NCBI RefSeq assembly: GCF_014650555.1
Contig: NZ_BMVE01000002.1
Location: 62,001 to 126,000, forward strand
DNA from: Streptomyces goshikiensis
GTDB lineage: Bacteria > Actinomycetota > Actinomycetes > Streptomycetales > Streptomycetaceae
Length of the DNA stretch: 64,000 nt
Direction: 5' to 3'
Under the pieces are notes generated by a model. It was not told the origin of the DNA and did no database searches. It worked only from the letters and a program-made list of their open reading frames with translations. A program made the translations under genes and the position numbers. The stretch's first letter is position 1, and every line of letters begins with the position of its first letter. Positions 1 through 9,240 of this stretch are shown in pieces.

Positions 1-606
1 GAGATCACCGCGGCGCGGGGGATCCCGCTGATCGCGGACGAGGTGCAGACGGGGGTCGGCCGCACCGGCGCCTTCTGGGGCGTCGACCACGCCGGGGTGG
101 TGCCCGATGTGATGGTCCTGTCCAAGGCGATCGGCGGCAGCCTGCCGCTGGCGGTGATCGTGTACCGGGCGGAGCTGGACGTCTGGGCGCCCGGTGCCCA
201 CGCCGGCACCTTCCGCGGCAACCAGCTGGCCATGGCGGCGGGCACCGCGACGCTGGCGTACGTCCGCGAGAACGGCCTCGCCGAGCGCGCGGCGACCCTG
301 GGCGACCGGATGCTCGCGGCCTTGCGCGGGCTGATCCCGGCCCATCCGTGCGTCGGGGACGTCCGGGGCCGGGGCCTGATGATCGGCGTCGAGCTCATCG
401 ACCCCGACACCGGCGCCGCCGCCCCCGGCCTCGCGTCCGCCGTCCGCCGGGAGTGCCTGGACCGCGGCCTGATCGTGGAACTCGGCGGCCGCCACTCCAG
501 CGTCGTCCGCCTGCTGCCCCCGCTGACCGTGACGGACGAACAGGCCACCGCCGTCCTCGACCGCCTCGCCGACGCCATCCCCGCAGCCGGCCGCCGCCCC
601 CACTGA
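1..606 (+). CDS. Class III aminotransferase, probable diaminobutyrate--2-oxoglutarate type, 3' part only
   Basis: PLP-dependent class III aminotransferase cut by the left window edge; the visible reading frame (about 201 residues) is open from base 1. The motif IADEVQTGVGRTG holds the PLP-contacting Asp, and VLSKAIGGSLPL holds the Schiff-base Lys. The frame ends with TGA at 604-606, 20 nt before the next start, so the genes are co-transcribed. Beside IucA/IucC synthetases and an IucB-like acetyltransferase, the usual enzyme is the L-2,4-diaminobutyrate aminotransferase of schizokinen/rhizobactin-type siderophore operons (RhbA-like). Class and context are clear; the exact substrate is inferred. 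The N-terminal half and any decarboxylase or monooxygenase partner lie outside the window. Confidence 0.85.
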   Translation, partial: EITAARGIPLIADEVQTGVGRTGAFWGVDHAGVVPDVMVLSKAIGGSLPLAVIVYRAELDVWAPGAHAGTFRGNQLAMAAGTATLAYVRENGLAERAATLGDRMLAALRGLIPAHPCVGDVRGRGLMIGVELIDPDTGAAAPGLASAVRRECLDRGLIVELGGRHSSVVRLLPPLTVTDEQATAVLDRLADAIPAAGRRPH

Positions 607-626
607 CCCGCACCCGAAGGACCCCC

Positions 627-3533
627 ATGCCCGACACCCCCTCCCCACCCCCGACCCCCGAGCCGCCCGCCCAACTCCCCGTGCCCGAGCGTTCCCCGCA
701 CTTCACCGCGGCTCCGACCCCGGCCTCGGCCTCGGCAGCGTTCATGCCGACGGCGGCCGCGGCCCCCGAGACGCCTGCCCAGCCCCCAGGGGCTGAGAGC
801 TGCCCGTCTCCCACCCCGGCCCCGGCCCCGACCTCGGTTCCGGCCCCGGTTCCGGCCGCGACCTCGACCCCGGCCCCAATCTCGGACTCGGTCCCGACCT
901 CGGCCGTGGCTGCTGCGCCAGCCATGCAGACGGCGGCCGCGGCGCCTGAGCGGGCGGCCCAGCCCCAAGCGTCTGAGCATCCGCCGCACCTCACCGCGGC
1001 CTCGGGCACGGGCGAGGGCATGGCGACGGCGGCCACGGCTCCTGAGCCGGCCGTCCAGTCCTCGTTGGGCGTGCGCTTGCCCGCCGGGGACCGGGGCCTG
1101 TCCGCCCAGGGCATGGACCCAGGCACGCCTACGGGGGCGGTAGTCCCCGGCCCGGTCGCTCAGGCTGCGCCGGGCGCGAGCTCGGCCGACGGTGACTCCG
1201 GCCCTTCTGCCCGGGACATGGAGCCCGCGCACCTGGCTGCGGAGGCTGCCGCCCACGGGCCGATCGCACTCGTCTCCCCGAGCGGACACTCGACTGCTGG
1301 GGATGACGGCTCCTTCACCCCGGGCCCGGAGTCCGCGTGGCTCGCGGACCCGGGCATGGCGCCGGGCGACGCCGCTTCCCTACATGGCAGGGAGGGCGGC
1401 GTACGGTCCCCGATCACGGAGTCCGCCCCGGGCCCCGGGCAGCCGCAGCTCCCGGGTGCGGCCCCGGAGGCACCCGGCATGCCGGGCCGGTCGGAGGCGT
1501 CGAGCCTGTCCCCGGCCCGGGACGCCGAGGACTGGACGGTCGGCGTGCCCGCGCCGCAGTTCGGGCCGGCCGGCTTCCCCGCCTCGGGGTTGCCGGGAGG
1601 TTGGCCCGGTGCCGCCGAGGCGGGGGCGTCCGCGTACGGCGGCTCCGAGGCGGCTGACCTTCCGGGTTCGGGCACGCCCGGCCCGGCCCCGGCCCCGCGG
1701 AGCGACCCGGCGGCCAGTGTGCCCCGGCAGAAGGACGGCACGGGGAGAGCCCGGGTGGGCGGGGCCGGACCCCTCGGCCCCGAACCGGCCGCGTTGCCCG
1801 ACCTCCTGGACCACCCCGACCCGGCCGTCGCCGCCGAGGCCGCGGCGGTGGAGAACCTGCTGCGGTGCTGGGTCCGCGAAACCGGTATCGGGCGTCCCGA
1901 CGGGCCCGTCGGAACCCTGCTCCGCATCCCCCTCCCCGCCTCCGGCGCCGCCCTGCTCGTCGCCGTCCGCTACTGGTCCCCGTCCGGCTGGCACCGGTTC
2001 TCCCCGCCCCGGTTCGAGGCCGCGCCCGCCCACGCCCCCGCCCTGGACGCCGTCACCCTCGCCGCCCTGATCGCCCGCGAGGGCAACCCCGCCAGCCGCG
2101 GCGGCGCCGACCTCGTCGGCCGGGTCTCCGACTCGGTGCACCGCACCGCCGAGTTCATCGCCGACCGGCGCGAACACCCCTCCCCGCCCGCCCCCGTGGC
2201 CGGGGACCTCTTCCTCACCTCCGAACAGTCGCTCCTTCTCGGTCACCCCCTGCACCCCACCCCGAAGAGCCGCGAAGGCCTCTCCGAAGCCGAGGTGCGC
2301 CCGTACTCACCCGAACTCCACGGCTCCTTCCCCCTCCACTGGCTGGCGGTCGCACCCGCCGCCCTCGCCACCGACTCCGCCTGGACCGAACGCGGCCGCC
2401 CCGTCCCCGCCGCGCAGCTCCTCGGCCGGCTCGCCCCCGGACTCACGCTCCCCGACGGCGCCACCCCCCTTCCCCTCCACCCCTGGCAGGCCCGCGACCT
2501 GCTCCGGCGCCCCGCCGTCACCGCCCTGCGCGACGCGGGACTCCTCACCGACCTCGGCCCGCACGGCGAGCCCTGGCACCCCACCTCCTCCATCCGCACC
2601 GTCCACCGCCCCGGCGCCCCCGCGATGCTCAAGCTCTCCCTGGGCCTGCGCATCACCAACTCCCGCCGCGAGAACCTCCGCAAGGAACTCCACCGCGGTG
2701 TCGAGGTGCACCGGCTGCTCCGCACCGGCCTCGCAGAGCAGTGGCAGGCGGCCCACCCCGGCTTCGACATCGTCCGCGACCCCGCCTGGGTCGCCGTCAA
2801 CGCCCCGGACGGCACCCCCGTCCAAGGACTCGACGTCCTGCTGCGCCACAACCCCTTCCGCTCCGGCGACGACGCCCTCTGCGTCGCCGCGCTCACCGCC
2901 CCCCGCCCGTGGCCCGGCCGGACCACGATGCGCTCCCGGCTCGCCGAGATCGTCTCCCGCCTCGCCGGCGCCACCGGCCGCTCCACTTCGGCCGTCTCCG
3001 CCGAGTGGTTCCTGCGCTACCTCGACCACGTCGTCCTGCCGGTGCTGGCGTTCGACGCGCTCGCCGGTGTGGCCCTCGAAGCGCACCAGCAGAACACCCT
3101 GGTGATCCTCGACCCCGCCGGCTGGCCCCTCGGCGGCCGCTACCGAGACAACCAGGGCTACTACTTCCGCGCCTCCCGCCGCACGGAACTGGAGCGCCGG
3201 CTCCCCGGCATCGGCGCCGCCAGCGACACCTTCGTCTCCGACGCCATCACCGACGAACGCTTCGCGTACTACCTCGGCGTCAACAACGTGCTCGGTCTCA
3301 TCGGGGCCTTCGGATCCGCGCGGCTCGCCGACGAGCGCGTGCTCCTCGCCGCCTTCCGCCGCTTCCTCGGCAAAGCCGCAGGTCTCGGCCCGCTCCCCGC
3401 GCAATTGCTGGACTCGCCCACCCTGCGCTGCAAGGCGAACCTGCTCACCCGCCTGGGCGGCCTCGACGAGCTGGTCGGCCCCGTCGACACCCAGTCCGTG
3501 TACGTCACCATCGCCAACCCCCTTCACGATTGA
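627..3533 (+). CDS. IucA/IucC-family NIS siderophore synthetase with a long Pro/Ala-rich N-terminal extension
   Basis: ATP-dependent synthetase that condenses a carboxylic acid (often citrate) with an amine or hydroxylamine during NRPS-independent siderophore assembly. ATG at 627 has GAAGGA upstream; 968 aa. The IucA/IucC core spans about residues 390-968, the normal family length (about 580 aa). It includes HPLHPTPKSREG near 538 and the FhuF-like C-terminal motifs HQQNTLVILD (about 820) and YRDNQGYYF. The first roughly 385 residues are a low-complexity Pro/Ala/Ser/Gly segment with degenerate repeats of about 30 residues, absent from typical family members. Either the protein has a disordered extension or translation starts further in. 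Follows the aminotransferase by 20 nt and precedes the acetyltransferase by 31 nt. Confidence 0.85.
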   Translation: MPDTPSPPPTPEPPAQLPVPERSPHFTAAPTPASASAAFMPTAAAAPETPAQPPGAESCPSPTPAPAPTSVPAPVPAATSTPAPISDSVPTSAVAAAPAMQTAAAAPERAAQPQASEHPPHLTAASGTGEGMATAATAPEPAVQSSLGVRLPAGDRGLSAQGMDPGTPTGAVVPGPVAQAAPGASSADGDSGPSARDMEPAHLAAEAAAHGPIALVSPSGHSTAGDDGSFTPGPESAWLADPGMAPGDAASLHGREGGVRSPITESAPGPGQPQLPGAAPEAPGMPGRSEASSLSPARDAEDWTVGVPAPQFGPAGFPASGLPGGWPGAAEAGASAYGGSEAADLPGSGTPGPAPAPRSDPAASVPRQKDGTGRARVGGAGPLGPEPAALPDLLDHPDPAVAAEAAAVENLLRCWVRETGIGRPDGPVGTLLRIPLPASGAALLVAVRYWSPSGWHRFSPPRFEAAPAHAPALDAVTLAALIAREGNPASRGGADLVGRVSDSVHRTAEFIADRREHPSPPAPVAGDLFLTSEQSLLLGHPLHPTPKSREGLSEAEVRPYSPELHGSFPLHWLAVAPAALATDSAWTERGRPVPAAQLLGRLAPGLTLPDGATPLPLHPWQARDLLRRPAVTALRDAGLLTDLGPHGEPWHPTSSIRTVHRPGAPAMLKLSLGLRITNSRRENLRKELHRGVEVHRLLRTGLAEQWQAAHPGFDIVRDPAWVAVNAPDGTPVQGLDVLLRHNPFRSGDDALCVAALTAPRPWPGRTTMRSRLAEIVSRLAGATGRSTSAVSAEWFLRYLDHVVLPVLAFDALAGVALEAHQQNTLVILDPAGWPLGGRYRDNQGYYFRASRRTELERRLPGIGAASDTFVSDAITDERFAYYLGVNNVLGLIGAFGSARLADERVLLAAFRRFLGKAAGLGPLPAQLLDSPTLRCKANLLTRLGGLDELVGPVDTQSVYVTIANPLHD
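660..1770 (+). repeat. Low-complexity, degenerately repeated coding segment
   Basis: Encodes Pro/Ala/Gly/Ser-rich sequence with at least five imperfect copies of a unit of about 30 residues. Each unit starts with an Ala/Pro run such as TAAAAPE or VVPGPVAQ, followed by a Gly/Ser/Asp-rich part such as GDRGLSAQGMDPG or DGDSGPSARDMEP. It lies entirely upstream of the recognisable synthetase domain. Confidence 0.6.
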
Positions 3534-3564
3534 CGCGTCACCACCGACGCGGAGAAGAGCACCG

Positions 3565-4203
3565 ATGCCCTCCACCGACGAAACCGTCGAACTTCGCCTC
3601 AACGCACAGCTGCTGCCCCTGCTCGCCGAGGCCGACCTGCTGGACTCCCCGGCCGCCTGGGGGAGCGCCACCACCGCCGCGGGAGCCTTCCGCCTCGAAC
3701 CCGTACGGCTCGAACGCGACCTGGAACTCCTCACGCGCTGGATGAACGACCCCGAGGTGGCCGCCTACTGGGAACTCGGCGGCCCGGCCGCCGTCACGGC
3801 CGCCCACCTACGGGCGCAGCTCGACGGCGACGGCCGCAGCATCCCCTGCCTCGGTCTCCTCGACGGCACGCCGATGAGCTACTGGGAGATCTACCGGGCC
3901 GACCTCGACCCGCTGTCCCGCCACTACCCGGCGCGCCCCCACGACACGGGTATCCACCTGCTCGTCGGAGACGGCACGAACCGCGGCCGCGGCCTGGGCA
4001 CCGCACTGCTGCGCGCCGTAGCCGACCTGGTCTTCGACAACCGGCCGCGCTGCACCCGCGTCATCGCCGAACCGGACATCCGCAACACCCCCTCCGTGAC
4101 AGCCTTCCTGAACTCTGGCTTCCGTTGTCCCGCGGAGATCGACCTCCCCGAGAAGCGCGCCGCGCTGATGATCCGGGAACGGGCGCTGCGCAATCTCCTC
4201 TGA
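3565..4203 (+). CDS. IucB-like GNAT N-acyltransferase of the siderophore operon
   Basis: 212 aa; ATG preceded by GGAGAAG. Acetyl-CoA-dependent acyltransferase of the siderophore branch of the GNAT fold (IucB/RhbD type). These enzymes normally acetylate the N-hydroxylated diamine to give the hydroxamate. Visible signatures are the N-terminal RLERDLELLTRWMNDPEVAAYW, the GNAT acetyl-CoA loop NRGRGLGTALLRAV, and FLNSGF towards the end. The first 40 residues are an extra lead-in. It sits between two NIS synthetases on the same strand. No monooxygenase lies within the window, so the hydroxylating enzyme would have to be upstream of it. Confidence 0.85.
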   Translation: MPSTDETVELRLNAQLLPLLAEADLLDSPAAWGSATTAAGAFRLEPVRLERDLELLTRWMNDPEVAAYWELGGPAAVTAAHLRAQLDGDGRSIPCLGLLDGTPMSYWEIYRADLDPLSRHYPARPHDTGIHLLVGDGTNRGRGLGTALLRAVADLVFDNRPRCTRVIAEPDIRNTPSVTAFLNSGFRCPAEIDLPEKRAALMIRERALRNLL

Positions 4204-4334
4204 GTGCCGCCCCCGCAGTCCCGCACCGGCTCCGGCCCGCCTCCCCGCCTGCCGCTCTCCGCGTCCTTCCTCATACCTCTCCACTTGATAACTCTGCGTG
4301 ACGAAGCAAGGTTCCCGATCTCCCGAGGAGTCCC

Positions 4335-6212
4335 GTGCCGAATTTCCCCGCAGCTCACGACTTCACGGAAACCACCGTGGCCCCGTCACCCCAGCACCCT
4401 TGCACGCCGCCCGAAATCAACCCCGTGACCTGGGCCTTCGCCGGCCGCGCGCTCCTCGCCAAGATGCTCGGCGAGTTCGCGTACGAGGGGATCATCAGCC
4501 CCGTCCCGGCCCCGGCCCCGGCCGCCGGTGACGCCTGGACCCTCACCCTCGATGACGGCAGCAGCCTCGGCTTCCGTGCCCGCCGCCGCTCGTACGGCAG
4601 CTGGCAGGTCACCCCCGACACCCTGACCCTCACCCCGGCGCCGCCCTCCTACGGCAGCCCGACCCCCGCCGGCCACCCGACCGCCTTCGGGGACCCGTAC
4701 GCCTTCCTCATCCGCGCCCGCTCCCTCCTCGGCCTCGACGGCGCGACCCTCGGCCACCTCGTCCGCGAGCTCAGCGCCACCCTCACCGCCGACGCCCGCA
4801 TCGCCCACACCGCGCTCACCGCCGACGTCCTCGCCGACCTCGACTACGCCGAGCTCGAAGGCCACCAGACCGGGCACCCCTGGCTCGTCCTCAACAAGGG
4901 GCGCATCGGTCTCTCCGCCGCCGACACCGCCGCCTGGGCCCCCGAGGCCCGCACCCGCCAGCGCCTGCCCTGGCTCGCCGCGCACACCTCGCTCGCCGAG
5001 TACCGCGGCACGGCCGGCCTCGAAGACCCCGCGCGCCTCTACCGCGCCGAACTCGACCCCGTCACCCGCGCCGCCTTCGACCAGGCCCTGCGCGACCGGG
5101 GCCTCGACCCCAGCGGCTACCTCTACCTCCCCGTCCACCCCTGGCAGTGGGACGAGGTCGTGCTGCCGCTGTTCGCCCAGGCCCTCGCCTCCGGGGCGCT
5201 GGTCCCGCTGCCCGCCGATCCCGACGTACGCCTGCCCCAGCAGTCCATCCGTACGTTCCTCAACCTCACCCGCCCCGACCGCCACAGCGTCAAACTGCCG
5301 CTCTCCGTCTTCAACACCATGGTCTGGCGCGGCCTGCCCTCCGACCTCGCCCTCGCCGCCCCCGCCGTCACCTCCTGGATCCACTCCCTCCGCGACGCGG
5401 ACCCCTTCCTGCGCGACGAATGCCGGGTGGTCCTGCTCGGCGAGGTCGCCTCCGTCACCGTCCGCCACCCGGTCTACGAGCAGCTGCCCGAGGTCCCGTA
5501 CCAGTACAAGGAGCTCCTCGGGGCGATCTGGCGCGAGCCCCTCACCGGCCACCTCGCCCCCGGCGAGCGCGCCCGCACCCTCGCCTCCCTCCTCCACACC
5601 GACCCGCGCGGCCGCTCCTTCACCGCCGAACTCGTCGCCCGGTCCGGACTCGCCCCCACCGTCTGGCTCCAGCGGCTCTTCGCCGCCCTGCTGCCCCCGC
5701 TGCTCCGCTTCCTCTACCGCTACGGCACCGTCTTCTCCCCGCACGGCGAGAACGCGATCGTGATCTTCGACGAGCAGGACGTGCCGGTCCGGCTCGCGGT
5801 CAAGGACTTCGTCGACGACGTCAACATCAGCCGCGAGCCGCTGCCCGAGCACGCCTCCATGCCCGCCGAGGTCCGCGCCGCCCTGCTCACCGAGCCGCCC
5901 GCCTTCCTTACCCAGTTCATCCACTCCGGGCTGTTCATCGGCGTCTTCCGCTACCTCTGCGCCCTGTGCGAGGACCGGCTCGGCGTCCCGGAGATCGAGT
6001 TCTGGTCCCTCGTACGGGCCGAGATCCTCCGCCACCAGGCGCGTTTCCCAGAGCTCAAGGAGCGGTACGAGCTCTTCGACCTGCTCACCGAGCGGATCGA
6101 CCGGCTCTGCCTGAACCGGAACCGGCTCCACGAGGACGGCTACCGCGACCGTCCCGACCGCCCGCACGCCGTCACCCACGGCACCGTGCCCAACCCGCTG
6201 TACCAGCCGTGA
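4335..6212 (+). CDS. Second IucA/IucC-family NIS siderophore synthetase
   Basis: 625 aa, GTG start at 4335 with GAGGAG at 4325-4330. Normal family length without an extension. An N-terminal IucA/IucC domain carries GHQTGHPWLVLNKGRIG near residue 174. The C-terminal FhuF-like domain carries SPHGENAIVIFDE near 467 and AVKDFVDDVNIS after it. Two NIS synthetases plus an aminotransferase and an acetyltransferase is the arrangement known from schizokinen, rhizobactin and aerobactin-type pathways, where one enzyme attaches the first amine to citrate and the other adds the second. The 131-nt gap before it contains no iron box that I can recognise. Which synthetase acts first cannot be told from sequence alone. 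Confidence 0.88.
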   Translation: MPNFPAAHDFTETTVAPSPQHPCTPPEINPVTWAFAGRALLAKMLGEFAYEGIISPVPAPAPAAGDAWTLTLDDGSSLGFRARRRSYGSWQVTPDTLTLTPAPPSYGSPTPAGHPTAFGDPYAFLIRARSLLGLDGATLGHLVRELSATLTADARIAHTALTADVLADLDYAELEGHQTGHPWLVLNKGRIGLSAADTAAWAPEARTRQRLPWLAAHTSLAEYRGTAGLEDPARLYRAELDPVTRAAFDQALRDRGLDPSGYLYLPVHPWQWDEVVLPLFAQALASGALVPLPADPDVRLPQQSIRTFLNLTRPDRHSVKLPLSVFNTMVWRGLPSDLALAAPAVTSWIHSLRDADPFLRDECRVVLLGEVASVTVRHPVYEQLPEVPYQYKELLGAIWREPLTGHLAPGERARTLASLLHTDPRGRSFTAELVARSGLAPTVWLQRLFAALLPPLLRFLYRYGTVFSPHGENAIVIFDEQDVPVRLAVKDFVDDVNISREPLPEHASMPAEVRAALLTEPPAFLTQFIHSGLFIGVFRYLCALCEDRLGVPEIEFWSLVRAEILRHQARFPELKERYELFDLLTERIDRLCLNRNRLHEDGYRDRPDRPHAVTHGTVPNPLYQP

Positions 6213-6264
6213 TTGCTCGTCGATGCGGTCGCTGTCGGTGCGGCCCCTTAGGGTTGGCAGTGCT

Positions 6265-8235
6265 ATGACGAAGCCCTCCCTCCCCGACCTGCTGCACGCC
6301 GCCGTCTCCGCCGTCGGCGGCACGGAGCGGCCCGGCCAGGTAGCCATGGCCGAAGCCGTGGGCGAAGCGATCGACGACAACTCCCACCGGCTGATCCAGG
6401 CCGGCACCGGCACCGGCAAGTCCCTCGGCTACCTGGTGCCTGCCCTCGCGCACGGCGAGCGCGTGGTCGTGGCGACCGCGACGCTGGCCCTGCAGCGGCA
6501 GCTCGTCGAGCGCGACCTGCCGCGCACGGTGGAGGCGCTGCACCCGCAGCTGCGCCGCCGCCCGCAGTTCGCCATGCTCAAGGGCCGCTCCAACTACCTG
6601 TGCCTCCACCGGCTGCACGAGGGAGCCCCGCAGGACGAGGAGGAAGGCCTCTTCGACCAGTTCGAGGCGGCCACCCCCACCAGCAAGCTCGGCAAGGACC
6701 TGCTGCGCCTGCGCGACTGGGCGGACGAGACCGAGACCGGCGACCGGGACGACCTGACCCCGGGCGTCTCGGACAAGGCCTGGGCGCAGATCTCGGTCTC
6801 CTCCCGGGAATGCCTGGGCGCCACGAAGTGCGCGTACGGGGCCGAGTGCTTCGCCGAGGCCGCCCGCGAGCGGGCCAAGCTCGCCGATGTCGTCGTCACC
6901 AACCACGCGCTGCTCGCCATCGACGCCATCGAGGGCGCCCCCGTGCTCCCGCAGCACGAGGTGCTGATCGTGGACGAGGCGCACGAGCTGGTCTCCCGGG
7001 TGACCGGGGTCGCCACCGGTGAGCTCACCCCCGGCCAGGTCAACCGTGCCGTCAAGCGGGCGGCCAAGCTGGTCGACGAGAAGAGCGCGGACTCCCTGCA
7101 GACCGCCTCCGAGTCCTTCGAGCGGGTCATGGAGCTGGCGCTCCCGGGCCGGCTGGAGGAGATCCCGGAGGACCTCGGCTACGCGCTGATGGCCCTGCGG
7201 GACGCCGCGCGCAATGTCATCTCGGCGATCGGCTCCACCCGCGACAAGTCCGTCCACGACGAGGACGCCGTCCGCAAGCAGGCGCTCGCCGCCGTGGACA
7301 ACATCCACACCGTGGCCGAGCGGATCACCAACGGCTCCGAGTACGACGTCGTCTGGTACGAGCGCCACGACCGGTTCGGCGCCACCCTCCGGGTCGCCCC
7401 GCTGTCCGTGTCCGGGCTGCTCAGGGAGAAGCTGTTCGAGGACCGCTCGGTGGTCCTCACCTCCGCCACCCTCAAGCTGGGCGGCGACTTCAACGGTGTC
7501 GCGGCCTCGCTGGGCCTGTCCCCCGAGGGTGTCGAGGGGGATGACGTCCCGGTCTGGAAGGGCCTGGACGTCGGCTCCCCGTTCGACTACCCGAAGCAGG
7601 GCATCCTGTACGTCGCCAAGCACCTGGCCACGCCGGGCCGCGAGGGCACCCGCGGCGACATGATGGACGAGCTCGCCGAGCTGATCGAGGCGGCCGGCGG
7701 CCGTACTCTCGGACTCTTCTCTTCCATGCGCGGCGCCAAGGCGGCCGCCGAGGAACTGCGCGGCCGGCTCGACAACCCGATCCTGCTCCAGGGTGAGGAG
7801 ACGCTGGGCGAGCTGATCAAGGCCTTCGCCGCGGATCCGAAGACCTGCCTGTTCGGCACGCTCTCGCTCTGGCAGGGCGTGGACGTGCCCGGCCCGAGCT
7901 GCCAGCTGGTGGTCATGGACCGGATCCCGTTCCCGCGCCCGGACGACCCGCTGATGAGCGCCCGGCAGAAGTCGGTCGAGGAGCACGGCGGCAACGGCTT
8001 CATGGCCGTCGCGGCCACCCATGCGGCGCTGCTGATGGCGCAGGGCGCGGGCCGGCTGGTACGGGCCTCCGGCGACCGGGGTGTCGTGGCCGTGCTGGAC
8101 CCCCGGCTGGCCACGGCCCGGTACGGGAGCTTCCTACGGGCCACGCTGCCGGACTTCTGGTACACCACGGACCGTAACCAGGCCCGTCGCTCACTGGCCG
8201 CCATCGACGCCGGCGCCCAGGCCGAGGGCAAGTAG
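6265..8235 (+). CDS. dinG: DinG/XPD-type ATP-dependent DNA helicase with an iron-sulfur cluster site
   Basis: 656 aa superfamily 2 DNA helicase of the DinG/XPD family, cytoplasmic, expected to unwind 5'-3' and to act on repair or R-loop intermediates. Walker A is QAGTGTGKS (residues 45-53) and the Walker B box is VDEAH (DEAH 237-240). Between them lie four cysteines at about 113, 183, 189 and 195 (NYLC, EC, KC, EC), the pattern that holds a 4Fe-4S cluster in this family. The C-terminal SLWQGVDVPG and QGAGRLVR motifs complete the second RecA-like domain. The ATG at 6265 is chosen because homologous sequence starts there; a TAGGGT box lies 10 nt upstream. It converges on lexA. Confidence 0.9.
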   Translation: MTKPSLPDLLHAAVSAVGGTERPGQVAMAEAVGEAIDDNSHRLIQAGTGTGKSLGYLVPALAHGERVVVATATLALQRQLVERDLPRTVEALHPQLRRRPQFAMLKGRSNYLCLHRLHEGAPQDEEEGLFDQFEAATPTSKLGKDLLRLRDWADETETGDRDDLTPGVSDKAWAQISVSSRECLGATKCAYGAECFAEAARERAKLADVVVTNHALLAIDAIEGAPVLPQHEVLIVDEAHELVSRVTGVATGELTPGQVNRAVKRAAKLVDEKSADSLQTASESFERVMELALPGRLEEIPEDLGYALMALRDAARNVISAIGSTRDKSVHDEDAVRKQALAAVDNIHTVAERITNGSEYDVVWYERHDRFGATLRVAPLSVSGLLREKLFEDRSVVLTSATLKLGGDFNGVAASLGLSPEGVEGDDVPVWKGLDVGSPFDYPKQGILYVAKHLATPGREGTRGDMMDELAELIEAAGGRTLGLFSSMRGAKAAAEELRGRLDNPILLQGEETLGELIKAFAADPKTCLFGTLSLWQGVDVPGPSCQLVVMDRIPFPRPDDPLMSARQKSVEEHGGNGFMAVAATHAALLMAQGAGRLVRASGDRGVVAVLDPRLATARYGSFLRATLPDFWYTTDRNQARRSLAAIDAGAQAEGK

Positions 8236-8254
8236 CCCAGCCGCAAAAAGACGA

Positions 8255-8289
8255 CAGCTCCGGGACCGGCGCAGTAGGTCCCGGAGCTG
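8255..8289. terminator. Bidirectional hairpin terminator between dinG and lexA
   Basis: Perfect 13-bp stem (8255-8267 with 8277-8289, core AGCTCCGGGACC) around a 9-nt loop. Read on the minus strand it is followed by a TTTTT run (complement of 8246-8250), so it is a conventional intrinsic terminator for lexA. On the plus strand there is no T-run. Confidence 0.8.
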
Positions 8290-8306
8290 GATGGGGGCGC
8301 GGGCTC

Positions 8307-9101
8307 TCAGACCCGGCGCAGTACCGCGACGACCTTGCCGAGGATGGTCGCCTCGTCGCCGGGGATCGGCTGGTACGCGGCGTTGTGCGGGAGGAGCCAG
8401 ACATGGCCGTCCTCGCGCTTGAAGCGCTTGACGGTGGCCTCGCCGTCCAGCATCGCGGCGACGATGTCGCCGTTCTCCGCGACGGGCTGGCGGCGGACCG
8501 TGACCCAGTCGCCGTCACAGATGGCCGCCTCGATCATCGAGTCGCCGACGACCTTGAGGACGAAGAGCTCACCGTCACCGACGAGCTGGCGGGGGAGCGG
8601 GAACACGTCCTCCACCGACTCCTCGGCGAGGATCGGGCCGCCGGCCGCGATCCGGCCGACCAGGGGAACGTAGGAGGCGGCGGGCTTGCCCGTGGTGTCC
8701 GTGGGCTGCGAGCTCGGCTGGTCGGAGCCGCGCACCTCGTACGCCCGGGGGCGGTGCGGGTCGCGGCGCAGGAAGCCCTTGCGCTCCAGGGCCATCAGCT
8801 GGTGCGCGACCGACGACGTGCTCGACAGGCCGACCGCCTGGCCGATCTCCCGCATCGACGGCGGGTAACCCCGCCGCTGCACGGAGTCCCGAATGACCTC
8901 GATGACCCTCCGCTGCCGGTCCGTGAGTCCCGAGCTGTCGGCGCGGATGCCTGGAGGGCGACCTGGCAGCGAGCGGGCGGGGCGTACGGGCTCCGCCTCC
9001 GGGTTCAGGCTTGCGTCGTTCATGGCATGCACCGGCTCAAGTCGGCTCTGGGAGCGGTTCTGGGCAGTGATGGTGGCGGCACTGTCTGCGGTGGTGGTCA
9101 C
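8307..9101 (-). CDS. lexA: SOS-response repressor LexA
   Basis: 264 aa from a GTG at 9101 preceded by GAGAGGGG. An N-terminal winged helix (about 58-125: [27 protein letters not shown]) binds SOS boxes. The C-terminal S24 peptidase domain carries the self-cleavage site Ala153-Gly154 (RIAAGGP), catalytic Ser188 (VVGDSM) and Lys225 (ATVKRF). RecA-stimulated self-cleavage derepresses repair genes. The actinobacterial N-terminal tail of about 55 residues before the helix-turn-helix is present. It is divergent from nrdR, and candidate LexA boxes at 9165-9178 and 9241-9254 point to autoregulation. Confidence 0.96.
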   Translation of the reverse strand: MTTTADSAATITAQNRSQSRLEPVHAMNDASLNPEAEPVRPARSLPGRPPGIRADSSGLTDRQRRVIEVIRDSVQRRGYPPSMREIGQAVGLSSTSSVAHQLMALERKGFLRRDPHRPRAYEVRGSDQPSSQPTDTTGKPAASYVPLVGRIAAGGPILAEESVEDVFPLPRQLVGDGELFVLKVVGDSMIEAAICDGDWVTVRRQPVAENGDIVAAMLDGEATVKRFKREDGHVWLLPHNAAYQPIPGDEATILGKVVAVLRRV

Positions 9102-9164
9102 GTCGGCCCCTCTCGAAATGTTCTCCCTAGCTGGACAACGGTAGTTGCTTTCGAAAGGTTGCGC

Positions 9165-9178
9165 CAAACACACGTTCG
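9165..9178 (-). promoter_or_regulatory. LexA (SOS) box upstream of lexA
   Basis: CAAACACACGTTCG matches the Gram-positive SOS box CGAACRNRYGTTYG at 13 of 14 positions. It lies 64 nt upstream of the lexA start codon, the expected place for autorepression. Confidence 0.75.
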
Positions 9179-9240
9179 AGTGAAAAATCGCAGATCGCTC
9201 GTCGTGGTCACAGCGTGAGGTGTATGGACAATCGGTCCGC

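Noticed and set aside
4204..4334. Iron-regulator (DmdR/IdeR) box before the second synthetase
   Set aside because: No TTAGGTTAGGCTAACCTAA-like palindrome found; the operon promoter is probably outside the window.
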